Source: an uncultured Bacteroidales bacterium (GTDB taxonomy: Bacteria > Bacteroidota > Bacteroidia > Bacteroidales > Paludibacteraceae). From it: a DNA stretch of 64,000 bases. The stretch covers positions 1 to 64,000 of the forward strand of contig CAMKDV010000009.1 of NCBI GenBank assembly GCA_946411385.1, read 5' to 3'. Below the pieces are notes generated by a model that saw only the letters and a program-made list of their open reading frames with translations, was not told the DNA's origin and searched no databases. The translations under genes and the position numbers were made by a program. This document shows positions 37,175 to 46,653 of the stretch, piece after piece (within the stretch, counting starts at the first letter, position 1; each line of letters starts with the position of its first letter).

Positions 37175-37904
37175 CACAGAGGACGCTCCTGACCTGCTGC
37201 CAGTCGTACCGTCGGTGTTCGGCAACCTGCCCGCAGCAACAGAGGGCGAGGTGAAGATGGCGATAGCGACACTCGCGTCGTGCTTTCCGCAGCAGACATC
37301 CTTGTTTTGGGGATTCGTATCAAAGCAGATCATCAAGAAATGCCTGTCAGCAGCACGGCTGGAGTATATCGTTGAGCGGGTCACACTCAATCACAAGTTC
37401 CCGACAATAACGATGGCAGACATCTTCGCGGTAGATAAGAGCATACGCACGCTGACTTACGAAGAAATGAACGCACTCCAAGTACCGCACAAACCGCTCG
37501 CGATGATATACTTCAACGGCAAGTACCTGCTCACCTACCAAGAGGAAGCCGAGAAATGCGGTTACGCATACACTCCCTACGAGAGCACAGCCGAGCGCGA
37601 TGCCCGAGAGAAGAAAGAGCGGGACGAGCGATGGGCAAGAGAGTGCGAAGAAAAGTTGAGGAGCGGCAAGATCAACCCGAACGCCCCTGTAAGCCAAGAC
37701 ATCAACGCCCTGTTGCAATCGGTAGCCGACGCATACAGCGTCAAGCGTATGGAAGAGGAGAAAGCGAAGAAAAGACGCATATATGCCATACGGCAGAGGG
37801 TGATCAAGGATAACAACCGACTGTTCAGCACCGACCCGGACAATGCAATGGATATCATCAACACAAAGATAAACAACGAACTCAAAAAGGCAAGACTGAT
37901 ATGA
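37044..37904 (+). CDS. Hypothetical replication-associated protein
   Basis: Overlaps the previous CDS; charged, conserved-looking ORF in the replication module. Confidence 0.5.
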   Translation: MEEQLQQRNNAMPNSQTLARLWQQSKQVSTRVSQNVALAQSESDTEDAPDLLPVVPSVFGNLPAATEGEVKMAIATLASCFPQQTSLFWGFVSKQIIKKCLSAARLEYIVERVTLNHKFPTITMADIFAVDKSIRTLTYEEMNALQVPHKPLAMIYFNGKYLLTYQEEAEKCGYAYTPYESTAERDAREKKERDERWARECEEKLRSGKINPNAPVSQDINALLQSVADAYSVKRMEEEKAKKRRIYAIRQRVIKDNNRLFSTDPDNAMDIINTKINNELKKARLI

Positions 37905-38299
37905 TTACAACGTTTGAACAACAGACAAAGCCGTTGACGGACTGGGAGCGTTGCACCCTCCTGCCCGCTATGGTCAGAGAGTTATCGCAGCACCGCAGCA
38001 GCGGCAATGCCATCAAGTCCGACCATCTTGCCGAACGCATGCAGATAGCCACAGGGCAGAAACCCAACGGCGCACGCATCCGCAAAGTGGTGAACGCGAT
38101 ACGCATAGGCGGTTACCTCCGATGCCTGTCCGCTACATCCGACGGGTACTTCGTGGCGGCGAACAGGGCAGAAATAGCAGATTGTGTGCTCTCGCTCCAG
38201 CAACGCGCAGCGCAGATATGGCAGGTAGCAGAGGCACTGAAGACACAGATGGATAACGTTTTCCCGAACAACCCTCAACAAACGATAAACTTTGAATGA
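37901..38299 (+). CDS. Hypothetical phage protein
   Basis: 4-nt overlap with the upstream CDS; HTH-like segment GARIRKVVNAIRIGGYLRCL. Confidence 0.5.
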   Translation: MITTFEQQTKPLTDWERCTLLPAMVRELSQHRSSGNAIKSDHLAERMQIATGQKPNGARIRKVVNAIRIGGYLRCLSATSDGYFVAANRAEIADCVLSLQQRAAQIWQVAEALKTQMDNVFPNNPQQTINFE

Positions 38300-38508
38300 T
38301 TATGATGACGAAAGCAAAAAGACAAGTTATTTACGACTGGATCCGTTCCCGCGAGGGGAAGTCCGGCTCGGAGATGGTCACGCGCTGGGTGAGCACGCAG
38401 GACTACCTGAACATCCGTCAGCGCATAGCCATCGGCTACCCGTATGCCGGATATGAGATCTTGGAGCGCAAGGGCGATAAGGTGAAGTTGCGTATCTACA
38501 TCAAGTAA
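38296..38508 (+). CDS. Hypothetical phage protein
   Basis: 70-aa ORF, 4-nt overlap. Confidence 0.45.
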   Translation: MIMMTKAKRQVIYDWIRSREGKSGSEMVTRWVSTQDYLNIRQRIAIGYPYAGYEILERKGDKVKLRIYIK

Positions 38509-38515
38509 GCAGGCT

Positions 38516-39169
38516 ATGGAAAGCAAGCAGACAAATATGCTGACGGCGGTGCGCAACAAGTTCCTGCGCAAGGCAGGCATCAACACGGCTCGCATCCGTG
38601 GCAATATAGACGAGCAGGTACTGAACGCCCGTGTGCTCACTCCGCTGTGCGCTACGGATATAGCCAAAGAGATGTTTTACACGCTCGACAAGTCGCAGTT
38701 CAAGCAGGTGCAGAAACGCTACTACAAGGAGATGGCGGCAGCGTTCCATTCGGTATTCAACCGATATGGCATACTGTACAGCGGGTTGACGGATGATGAG
38801 GTGATACTGATGGGTGACTACATGGATAAGATTGCCGGAGAGGTGAAGAAAGACCTTGAGATACTCAAATGGCAGATCATGGGGCATCTGATGGACTTGC
38901 CCCTCAAGGAGCGCGAGACGGTGTGGAAGCTCATCTTCATTATGACTATCTGCTGCTATTCGCACGACATGCTTGAGAGAGACCTGCACACGCGTTTCAC
39001 CGAGTTGGAACGCATATCGCACATCGCAAGCCTGATGGTGAACGAGATAATGAAGTCCCTGTTCGGCAAGAACGCTCCAGACCTCATATTCACCGATGAT
39101 ATGTTCGTCCGCACGTTGACCGTGCTGTTCACCAAACTAACCCATATAACCACCGAGGGGATAGAATGA
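38516..39169 (+). CDS. Hypothetical phage protein
   Basis: 217-aa ORF. Confidence 0.55.
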   Translation: MESKQTNMLTAVRNKFLRKAGINTARIRGNIDEQVLNARVLTPLCATDIAKEMFYTLDKSQFKQVQKRYYKEMAAAFHSVFNRYGILYSGLTDDEVILMGDYMDKIAGEVKKDLEILKWQIMGHLMDLPLKERETVWKLIFIMTICCYSHDMLERDLHTRFTELERISHIASLMVNEIMKSLFGKNAPDLIFTDDMFVRTLTVLFTKLTHITTEGIE

Positions 39170-39198
39170 ATATCGTTAAACACTAAAACACAAATGCA

Positions 39199-40029
39199 AT
39201 GGAAAGAATAAAAATGTTCAATGATAATTTCCAAAATTTCAAAGTGTACCAAATTCCTCATGCCCAACTAATCATTGCCGACCCACCCTACAACCTCGGC
39301 AAGAACGCCTACGCATCCAACCCGGCATGGTACAAGGACGGCGACAACAAGAACGGCGAAAGCGAGTTGGCGGGCAAGGAGTTTTTCGATACCGACAAAG
39401 ATTTCCGACCGGCGGAGTTCATGCACTTCTGCTCGCAGATGCTCGTCAAAGAGCCAAAGAATGGCGTGACCGATGAGGAGATTGAGAGCGAGACCGACGA
39501 GAAGAAGCCGCGCCAAAAGAGCAAAGCACCTTGCATGATCATCTTTTGCGCCTTCGAGCAGTTGCAATACTACATCGAACTTGGGCAGCGGTACGGCTTT
39601 ATGCACTATATCCCGCTGGTGTTCCGCAAGAATTTCAGCGCACAGGTACTCAAGGCGAACATGAAGATTGTCGGCTGCTGCGAGTATGGTCTGGTGCTCT
39701 ACAAAGACAAACTGCCGAAGTTCAACAATCACGGAAACATGATCATGAATTGTTTTGATTGGCCGCGCGACACTGACACGCCGAAGATCCATCCTACCCA
39801 AAAGCCGGTGCGCCTGTTGGAACGTCTGATTGAGATCTTCACCGACCCGAATGATGTGATCATTGACCCTACGGCAGGGAGCGGCAGCAGTCTGTTGGCA
39901 GCGGCGCACCTCGGACGTAAGGCGTACGGCTTTGAGATAAAGAAAGATTTCTTCAAGGCAGCGCAGGAGAAAATCATGCCTTTGACGCGCCTGCGTCAGA
40001 CCTCCATCTTTGACAACAGCGAAGTATGA
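39199..40029 (+). CDS. DNA methyltransferase (N4/N6, DPPY then TAGSGS order)
   Basis: LIIADPPYNLGKNAY; HPTQKPVRLLERLIEIFTDPNDVIIDPTAGSGSSLLAAAHLGRKAYGFEI. Confidence 0.88.
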   Translation: MERIKMFNDNFQNFKVYQIPHAQLIIADPPYNLGKNAYASNPAWYKDGDNKNGESELAGKEFFDTDKDFRPAEFMHFCSQMLVKEPKNGVTDEEIESETDEKKPRQKSKAPCMIIFCAFEQLQYYIELGQRYGFMHYIPLVFRKNFSAQVLKANMKIVGCCEYGLVLYKDKLPKFNNHGNMIMNCFDWPRDTDTPKIHPTQKPVRLLERLIEIFTDPNDVIIDPTAGSGSSLLAAAHLGRKAYGFEIKKDFFKAAQEKIMPLTRLRQTSIFDNSEV

Positions 40030-40742
40030 AAATAGAACTTGACCACATATATAACTGCGACTGCCTGATTGGCATGAAACAAATACCCGACGGCACTGTA
40101 GATCTGATAGCTACCGACCCGCCCTACCGTTTGACGAGTCGTGGCTCGTCGGGAACAATGTCCGGGTACTGGGCTACGGATGCCGCGAGGTGTGGCAAGG
40201 TGTTTGAGCATAATGATATAGAGATTGAGGAGTACCTGCCGGAGTTTTACCGAATACTCAAGCCCGACGCGCATTGCTACATCATGTGCAACAACCTGAA
40301 CATGCCGCACTTCTTTGAGGTAATCAGCAAGAGCAAGTTCCATTTCGTCAAACTGCTCGTATGGGATAAGGTTTCGGCTATATGCGGCAAGTATTACATG
40401 GGACAGGTGGAGCACATATTCCTTCTCCGCAAAGGCAAGGACAAACCAATAAACGACTGCGGCATGTCCGACCTGCTTTCGATACCGCTGCAAAGGGACA
40501 AAGACCGCGAGGGCAACAACATCCACGACAGCCAAAAGCCTGTTCAGTTGTTCCAAATACTGACCGCGATGAGTACAGAAGAGGGGCAGACGGTTCTCGA
40601 TCCTTTCATAGGCAGCGGAACGACGGCAATAGCATGCCTGAAGGAGAAAAGGCACTTCATAGGCTTTGAACTGTCGGCAGAGTATTATGCAAAAGCACTA
40701 AAAAGAATCAAAGCAGAACAAGCACAACTAACACTATTCTGA
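40026..40742 (+). CDS. DNA methyltransferase (N4/N6)
   Basis: VDLIATDPPYRLTS; HDSQKPVQLFQILTAMSTEEGQTVLDPFIGSGTTAIACLKEKRHFIGFELS. Confidence 0.9.
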   Translation: MKIELDHIYNCDCLIGMKQIPDGTVDLIATDPPYRLTSRGSSGTMSGYWATDAARCGKVFEHNDIEIEEYLPEFYRILKPDAHCYIMCNNLNMPHFFEVISKSKFHFVKLLVWDKVSAICGKYYMGQVEHIFLLRKGKDKPINDCGMSDLLSIPLQRDKDREGNNIHDSQKPVQLFQILTAMSTEEGQTVLDPFIGSGTTAIACLKEKRHFIGFELSAEYYAKALKRIKAEQAQLTLF

Positions 40743-41773
40743 TGATACTGCAACTTGATACAATCGTAAACGCTGACTGTTTGCAGCACCTCCGCACTAT
40801 GCCGGATGAGTGCATCGACTGCGTGATTACCTCCCCGCCGTACTACGGTCTGCGTGACTACGGCTGCGATGGTCAGATAGGTCTTGAGCAAACGCCCGAA
40901 GACTATGTGGCGCGGCTGGTAGAGGTCTTCCACGAGGTCAAACGCTGCCTCAAGCCGGAAGGCACGCTGTGGCTCAATCTCGGCGACAGCTATTGCGGCA
41001 CGGGCAGCAAAGCCCCCGAACATCAAGACCCCAAGAACAAGCACGGTCTGCTCAAACAGGTGGAGAGCCACACGAGCCGTCTGCCTGGTTACAAGCAGAA
41101 AGACCTCATCGGCATACCGTGGATGGTGGCGTTCGCGCTCCGAGCCGACGGCTGGTATCTGCTGCAGGACATCATCTGGGCGAAACCGAACCCGATGCCC
41201 GAAAGTGTCAAAGACCGCTGCACCAAGAGCCACGAATATATCTTCCTGCTCACCAAGTCGCCAAAGTATTACTTCGACCAAGAGGCAATCCAAGAGGATG
41301 CAACCAGCTACGACGGACGCAAGGACACGATGAACAAAGGGAGCAAGAAATATAACAGATCCGGCATCGTCCCTGAAGGAAGTCACCGCCAAACGATGGC
41401 AGCCAACGGACATGAGCGTTGGAAATTCAAGAACCTCGCAGACAAAGGGCAACGCCCGAATACCATCCATCTACGTCGTGCCGATGGGATGCCAGAAGAA
41501 ATGTTCCCTGTCCGCAACAAGCGTGATGTGTGGTCTGTCTGCACCAAGCCATCCCCCGAAGAGCACTTTGCTATGTACCCCGAAGAGTTGGTTAAGTATT
41601 GTGTGGAGGCTGGCTGTCCTGTAGGCGGTGTAGTGTTCGACCCGTTCATGGGGAGCGGCACAACGGCAGCAGTTGCACGCAAGTTTGAGCGTCACTTTTA
41701 TGGCACAGAATTAAATCCCAAATCTCACGCCATCGCAGTGCGTCGTGTGAGCGGAATAATGAGTTTTATCTAA
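40742..41773 (+). CDS. DNA methyltransferase (TSPPY type)
   Basis: CVITSPPYYGLRDYGCDGQIGLEQTPEDYV; GGVVFDPFMGSGTTAAVARKFERHFYGTELNP. Confidence 0.92.
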   Translation: MILQLDTIVNADCLQHLRTMPDECIDCVITSPPYYGLRDYGCDGQIGLEQTPEDYVARLVEVFHEVKRCLKPEGTLWLNLGDSYCGTGSKAPEHQDPKNKHGLLKQVESHTSRLPGYKQKDLIGIPWMVAFALRADGWYLLQDIIWAKPNPMPESVKDRCTKSHEYIFLLTKSPKYYFDQEAIQEDATSYDGRKDTMNKGSKKYNRSGIVPEGSHRQTMAANGHERWKFKNLADKGQRPNTIHLRRADGMPEEMFPVRNKRDVWSVCTKPSPEEHFAMYPEELVKYCVEAGCPVGGVVFDPFMGSGTTAAVARKFERHFYGTELNPKSHAIAVRRVSGIMSFI

Positions 41774-41792
41774 CAATCAAAACATAAACATT

Positions 41793-42089
41793 ATGGTACA
41801 ACAGATCACATTACATGAGGACTCGTTCAACAGCATCGTTGAGCAGTTCGAGAAGGGAGAGACAGCCACGATCGGCACACCCAACCTCAACGGTTTTCAT
41901 CTCGGCGACACGCTCCGTATCTTCGAGGTCAAGAACGGCTATAACATCTACGACCGCAACCACCGTGCAGCGGTGGCGGAAGGCAAGATGCAGAACTACA
42001 CAGGGCGCGAGTTGCGTTGCTTCGTCAAGGCGTGCTATGTACCCGACGAGGGCAAGGGCTATGGTGTTATACTGAAAAAGGAGGCATGA
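41793..42089 (+). CDS. DUF3850/ASCH-like small protein
   Basis: HLGDTLRIFEVKNG...YTGRELRCFVKACYVPDEGKGYGVILKK. Confidence 0.45.
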   Translation: MVQQITLHEDSFNSIVEQFEKGETATIGTPNLNGFHLGDTLRIFEVKNGYNIYDRNHRAAVAEGKMQNYTGRELRCFVKACYVPDEGKGYGVILKKEA

Positions 42090-42313
42090 CGATGGTACGG
42101 GTTATCTTCGAGGACGAATATCACAACCGTCCGCTCCGCATGTTCATGCGTATGCGTCAGCTGACCATCCCGAACGGGATGCGTGTGTATATCTACAGCA
42201 AAAACGAAGAAGACTGCGGCTGGTGGGAGGTGCAGGAGCAACGTATAGGCATAGGTCGCAGTCTGCTTACCCGTGTCACACAGTTTTTTACGATGTCCAG
42301 GGTTTATTCCTAA
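42086..42313 (+). CDS. Hypothetical phage protein
   Basis: ATGA overlap with the previous gene; MTMVRVIFEDEYHNRPLRMFMRMRQL... Confidence 0.45.
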   Translation: MTMVRVIFEDEYHNRPLRMFMRMRQLTIPNGMRVYIYSKNEEDCGWWEVQEQRIGIGRSLLTRVTQFFTMSRVYS

Positions 42314-42332
42314 CCAAAACAACAGAAGCGCT

Positions 42333-42770
42333 ATGGGTGTCAATCTAAACTGGCTGGATGCTTGCAGCAGGATGCAAGAAGCGATAGAGCAGTCGAAGTC
42401 GTTGCTCGTTCGCATGGAACAACCGTACCTGACGGACAAACGGCTTATCCCCGAGGTGCATGAGCTGCTAAAGCCATACCTTGCATCGTACGACAAGGGA
42501 ACCGCCGTGCGTGCGGAGATGCTGATATTGCTGTACCTGTTCGCACCGTCGAGACTCATCCGGCAGAAACAGGGACGGTTTCAGATCATGACAGACATAG
42601 CGCGCGTCATGGGCTTGCAACGCAGCAACGCGTATATGTACAAGGTCGCGCTGATCCACACATACAGGTACTATGATGACTTTCGCAAGCTCGTTGACGA
42701 AGGTTTGCGCATAGTGGCAGAACACTATGGCATACAAGGCGAGATAATGCGACACAATGACGAAAATTGA
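42333..42770 (+). CDS. Hypothetical phage protein (possible transcriptional regulator)
   Basis: 145-aa helical ORF before the promoter region. Confidence 0.45.
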   Translation: MGVNLNWLDACSRMQEAIEQSKSLLVRMEQPYLTDKRLIPEVHELLKPYLASYDKGTAVRAEMLILLYLFAPSRLIRQKQGRFQIMTDIARVMGLQRSNAYMYKVALIHTYRYYDDFRKLVDEGLRIVAEHYGIQGEIMRHNDEN

Positions 42771-42839
42771 CATTCTGACATAAAAAAGACGAAAAAACGC
42801 AAAAAAATATTTTCGTATTAAGCAACTATGAAATAGTTA

Positions 42840-42995
42840 CTTATTGTTTTTCGTTAAAAAAAAGTTATAAAAAAGTTATCAAAAAATTTGCAAATGTCAA
42901 ATATTTTTATTACCTTTGCAGCGTCAAATTAAAAATGCACTTAAATTTGACACAAAAAAAACACAATGTATAACAATTAAAATCGCAATGTTATG
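42840..42995 (+). promoter_or_regulatory. Promoter/operator cassette A: TTTGC...TTACCTTTGC, GTCAAATT-N13-AATTTGAC dyad, CAATGTT leader
   Basis: Near-duplicate of 53575-53723; dyad at 42923-42951. Confidence 0.75.
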
Positions 42996-43358
42996 AAGAC
43001 GCTCAAGATGACAAAGGCTATTTACAACCTATTAGACAAGACCCCGTTGCATTCACAAGACGGCAACAAAGACGCAAAGGTGATCTGCAAGGTGTTCAAC
43101 CCTTACGGTGCAGGCAGCTGGTATATCCTTGAGGCAGAGAAGCAAGAGAACGGCGACTATCGTTGCTTCGGTCTGGTCAGTCTGCACGAGACAGAGTTAG
43201 GCTATTTCATGTTGTCAGACCTGCTGAACACGCGCATTCGGGTATGGGGTGTGTCGCTACCGTTAGAGCGCGATCTGTATTTCAATGGCACGTTGCGTGA
43301 CGCGTACAAAGACTGTGGCGCGTCAGACATATACAATGCGATGTACGAGGCTGCATAG
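42993..43358 (+). CDS. Hypothetical phage protein
   Basis: 121-aa ORF downstream of cassette A. Confidence 0.5.
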   Translation: MKTLKMTKAIYNLLDKTPLHSQDGNKDAKVICKVFNPYGAGSWYILEAEKQENGDYRCFGLVSLHETELGYFMLSDLLNTRIRVWGVSLPLERDLYFNGTLRDAYKDCGASDIYNAMYEAA

Positions 43359-43479
43359 GGCTATGGCTCTATGCTATCTTGTCAGATAGGGCAAACATGC
43401 CAAATTGCAGCCTTATATGGCGAAATGATTTTGATTATACGAAATCAAAGAACAAAACCGCTGAAAAGTTATGATTATT

Positions 43480-43535
43480 CAAAAAAAAGTCGTATCTTTG
43501 CAGCGAAATGTAAATAATTTATGTTTCACATGTTA
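43480..43535 (+). promoter_or_regulatory. Promoter (TATCTTTGC) with an imperfect dyad GAAATGTAAATAATTTATGTTTC
   Basis: tcgtatctttgcagcgaaatgtaaataatttatgtttcac upstream of the ASCH gene. Confidence 0.5.
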
Positions 43536-43551
43536 AAAGTCAGTTTTGATT

Positions 43552-44043
43552 ATGGCAGACAACACAGTTAAGACCACCCGCGAGGTTGACGAGGTCAAGG
43601 CACTGGTGGCAAAGATGAAGGCAGAGGGCAAGACGGTTCTCACGTTAAGCCTCAAGCAGAAGTATTACGACGCTATCCAGGCAGGTCGTAAGAACAAAGA
43701 GTTCCGCGAGGTTACTCCTACCACGTACAACCGTTTCATACAGCATGATGCAGAAGGTTTCGACATCGTTGACGAGAACGGCAACATGATCCCCATCCAT
43801 TATGACGCTATCCTGTTCTACACCGGCGCGTACAATTCGGGTCCTCACCGCGACCACATGCTTGTTGAGGTGACCGGGCAGACAGCCCAGTACATGGTTG
43901 ACGAGAACAATGAGGTCATCGAGTACAAGGTGGATAACGGCGTTGACCCTGTATTCTATTGGCAAGAGTCGCAGGTGGTATTCGATCTCGGCAAGATTCT
44001 TGCAAGCAAGAGCTACCCGAAGGACAAGGTGCGCTATGTATAA
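43552..44043 (+). CDS. ASCH-domain protein
   Basis: VLTLSLKQKYYDAIQAGRKNKEFREVTPTTYNRFI...YDAILFYTGAYNSGPHRDHMLVEVTG. Confidence 0.65.
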   Translation: MADNTVKTTREVDEVKALVAKMKAEGKTVLTLSLKQKYYDAIQAGRKNKEFREVTPTTYNRFIQHDAEGFDIVDENGNMIPIHYDAILFYTGAYNSGPHRDHMLVEVTGQTAQYMVDENNEVIEYKVDNGVDPVFYWQESQVVFDLGKILASKSYPKDKVRYV

Positions 44044-44713
44044 CAGTCTCGTTTTACATATTCCTCACGCAGCGATAGGCGGTTTGGCGGGCGCAGGCTA
44101 CGCCGACCGCATGTTGCTGTTTGAGCAGGCGCGCCGATGGACGGACTGGTACACCGATTATCTGTTTGAACGCAGAAATCCGCATATAGTGTCGGTGAAG
44201 TCGATATACTCCCGGTTCGTGGTGGATTGTGAGCGGCTGTTGAACGACCCGCTCGAAGCGAAAGGGCAAGGCATATTGTATGAGCGTTTTGAGCATAACC
44301 GCCGTATCATCCTCCCCGAAGACCGTGAACGGCTGATGGCTTACTACGCGCAGAACCGCGACAGGCTGCGCAGTGCAGTCACGCCCGGCAGTCTGCTGAT
44401 TGACTGTCACTCGTTCCCGTCCGACCTCGGTAATGTGGATGTGTGCATAGGCTACAATGAAGACTGGTCAAAGCCCGATGCAAAGACCTTGCAGATGGTG
44501 CGTGACACGTTCGAGCAGGCGGGTTACACGGTGGCGTTCAATGCTCCCTACTCCAACAGCGTATCGCCCAAGGCGGCGTTCGCCTACCCGTCGCTGATGA
44601 TCGAGGTGAACAAACGCTGCTACATGGATGAGGACACTATCCGGCTCAACTACGGTTGTGCGCTTCTGTATGATACCATAACCCAACTATACACAATGTT
44701 ACTAAACGATTAA
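44036..44713 (+). CDS. N-formylglutamate amidohydrolase-like protein
   Basis: LVLHIPHAAIGG, RFVVDCERLLNDPLEAKGQGILY, LLIDCHSFP, NAPYSNSVSPKA, SLMIEVNKRCYMDE. Confidence 0.75.
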   Translation: MYNSLVLHIPHAAIGGLAGAGYADRMLLFEQARRWTDWYTDYLFERRNPHIVSVKSIYSRFVVDCERLLNDPLEAKGQGILYERFEHNRRIILPEDRERLMAYYAQNRDRLRSAVTPGSLLIDCHSFPSDLGNVDVCIGYNEDWSKPDAKTLQMVRDTFEQAGYTVAFNAPYSNSVSPKAAFAYPSLMIEVNKRCYMDEDTIRLNYGCALLYDTITQLYTMLLND

Positions 44714-44717
44714 GACA

Positions 44718-44921
44718 ATGGCAAACTTCAGTAAGGAACAGATTGAGCAGTACCGCGAGGCGGTAATTGCAGAGATCAAGAAACTGCCCGTAACGGCAGG
44801 CATGAACCCTCCCAACTACGACGCAGAAATCGAACTTGTCAGGCGCAGGGACGATGATGCGTTGGCGTACGCCATGCAGTACAACACTCCTGCAGAGTAC
44901 GCGGAAATGGTAACGATGTAA
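44718..44921 (+). CDS. Hypothetical phage protein
   Basis: 67-aa ORF. Confidence 0.5.
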   Translation: MANFSKEQIEQYREAVIAEIKKLPVTAGMNPPNYDAEIELVRRRDDDALAYAMQYNTPAEYAEMVTM

Positions 44922-44922
44922 G

Positions 44923-45606
44923 ATGGCAACAAACAAGAAACGTAATTATCGAGTAACGGCAGCTCACCGCTCCCGTGTTTTGAGCATGCGTGTTGATCGC
45001 ACCTTGCGTGCTGCAGGCATACAGCCGAATGGTCAGTCTATCCGGCAGGTGTCAGCCGAGGAGTTCCATGCCGCAATCTCGGCAAGCAAACCGAACATAA
45101 AACGTGGTTGGATGGTGGATGTTCATACCGTTGACGAATATCGCGGTATGAAGTGCTACCTCACGGCTGACGGCAAGGGTGGCATAGCGGTAGGCAAGAA
45201 AGGCAGCGAGAAAGGCAATGTAGCGTCGTTGTTCAGCGTAGGAGGAGGCAGGAAGTTGAGCAAGCTGCTCCCGTATGCTGTAGCGGCAGGAGGGCGCAAG
45301 CTGGACTGCTTTGCCGATGGTCTGCAAGACATGTATGCCGCCTACGGTGCACGCGCCACAGGACAAACACCGTTCAACGATGAGTATGCACCCGACGGCT
45401 GGGACGCAGGAGAGGGCAGACCGCCTGTTGTAGCAATGACGCTCCCGAACAGTCTCAACGCACTCGTCAAGGCGTATAACCCAAATGCCAAGGTTGATAT
45501 GAAAAAGGTCAAGACGTTCAAAGGGGAAGATGGATATGACCGTATGATAGACGACCGCAACAGGCAGATGAGAGGCGGAGCGGGGCTCGCGTTGAGCGTA
45601 GGATAG
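44923..45606 (+). CDS. GNAT-like phage protein with C-terminal LALSVG tail
   Basis: KCYLTADGKGGIAVGKKG..., RKLDCFADGLQDMYAAYGARATGQTPFNDEYAPDGWDAGEGRPPVVAMTL; ends GAGLALSVG*. Confidence 0.55.
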   Translation: MATNKKRNYRVTAAHRSRVLSMRVDRTLRAAGIQPNGQSIRQVSAEEFHAAISASKPNIKRGWMVDVHTVDEYRGMKCYLTADGKGGIAVGKKGSEKGNVASLFSVGGGRKLSKLLPYAVAAGGRKLDCFADGLQDMYAAYGARATGQTPFNDEYAPDGWDAGEGRPPVVAMTLPNSLNALVKAYNPNAKVDMKKVKTFKGEDGYDRMIDDRNRQMRGGAGLALSVG

Positions 45607-45629
45607 ACACACGATGATTACTCCCTCAA

Positions 45630-45665
45630 GGGCGTAGCGATTAGGTTCGCTGCGCTCTTTTTTTT
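45630..45665 (+). terminator. Strong rho-independent terminator
   Basis: gggcgtagcga-ttagg-ttcgctgcgctc then T8. Confidence 0.8.
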
Positions 45666-45724
45666 GTGCCGCTTGGAGGATAATAATAGGATTAAGCGAA
45701 ATCGCAAGTATTAGCAGGCTTTCC

Positions 45725-45765
45725 TTTAGGAAGTGTTCAAAATAAAGATATATCTTTGCAGCACA
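45725..45765 (+). promoter_or_regulatory. Promoter for the 45815 gene (TATCTTTGC)
   Basis: tttaggaagtgttcaaaataaagatatatctttgcagc. Confidence 0.5.
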
Positions 45766-45814
45766 ATTCACAGAGGTCAGTTTAATTGTTACGAACAGCA
45801 AAAAATTGAACGTT

Positions 45815-46009
45815 ATGGCTAAGACAAGAAATCAGTTCAATGGCGTTGGATATGCAGCCGGCAGTGCCAACCGTGGCACGGAGTACAAGGGAGGTCAGCA
45901 AGGCTTCTCTACGGGATCCGGCGGTAAAGTTTCCAACAGCGGACGTCTGATGTCCCACACCGAGAGACTGCGTGAAGTGCGCCGTGGTTTGGGTCTGTCC
46001 GCAGGATAA
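45815..46009 (+). CDS. 64-aa Gly-rich basic phage protein with C-terminal GLSAG tail
   Basis: MAKTRNQFNGVGYAAGSANRGTEYKGGQQGFSTGSGGKVSNSGRLMSHTERLREVRRGLGLSAG; own promoter and terminator. Confidence 0.65.
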   Translation: MAKTRNQFNGVGYAAGSANRGTEYKGGQQGFSTGSGGKVSNSGRLMSHTERLREVRRGLGLSAG

Positions 46010-46024
46010 CCTGTGTAATCAACC

Positions 46025-46064
46025 GTAGGAGTGCGTCTTGACGGGCGTACTCCTACAATTTTTG
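46025..46064 (+). terminator. Rho-independent terminator
   Basis: GTAGGAGTGCG...CGTACTCCTAC followed by AATTTTTG. Confidence 0.75.
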
Positions 46065-46091
46065 TTTCACAACTGACTTAAAAATTGGATC

Positions 46092-46367
46092 ATGGCAAGG
46101 AGAAAAAAATCCATCAACCAGATTATTGAGCAACGGAACAGGATAACACGCGCTATTTCAAGCCAACTCGATGCCGTGCGTAGCGACTTCAGCGGTAACA
46201 TGATGGAGCGTAATGCGAACATCCGCAGGCTTGAAAAGCGTTATGAGCGTGCGATGGACGCAGGGACAACGTATATGCAGAACGCAGGAAAGGTGACAGG
46301 TAGCATCTATCGCGATCAAGACCGTCAGATTTCCAAGCGTCAGTATATGGGTCTATCTAACGGTTAA
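46092..46367 (+). CDS. Small basic phage protein, tag paralogue 1
   Basis: MARRKKSINQIIEQRNRI...ISKRQYMGLSNG. Confidence 0.65.
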   Translation: MARRKKSINQIIEQRNRITRAISSQLDAVRSDFSGNMMERNANIRRLEKRYERAMDAGTTYMQNAGKVTGSIYRDQDRQISKRQYMGLSNG

Positions 46368-46381
46368 GAAAGGAGGCTACT

Positions 46382-46639
46382 ATGGCAAGACGTAGAAAAA
46401 GTCTGAAAGATATTTATGAGCAGGCAGACCGAATATTGGACGAGGTGGCAAGACGAGGATGGAATGGTCGCGAGTATAGTGCAGAGACGCACAGGCGACT
46501 TGACCGCTTGAGTGGCATACTTGACCGGTATGCGGCGAACGGTTCGAAGTATTTCGGGAAGACCGAGGGAAATACGACCAATGCCGAGTATAACACTCCC
46601 CTGCCCCGAAGGGTCTATATGGGTTTGGCCGCAGGATAA
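46382..46639 (+). CDS. Small basic phage protein, tag paralogue 2
   Basis: MARRRKSLKDIYEQADRI...LPRRVYMGLAAG; AGGAGG ribosome-binding site. Confidence 0.65.
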   Translation: MARRRKSLKDIYEQADRILDEVARRGWNGREYSAETHRRLDRLSGILDRYAANGSKYFGKTEGNTTNAEYNTPLPRRVYMGLAAG

Positions 46640-46653
46640 GAGAGGAGGTTATT

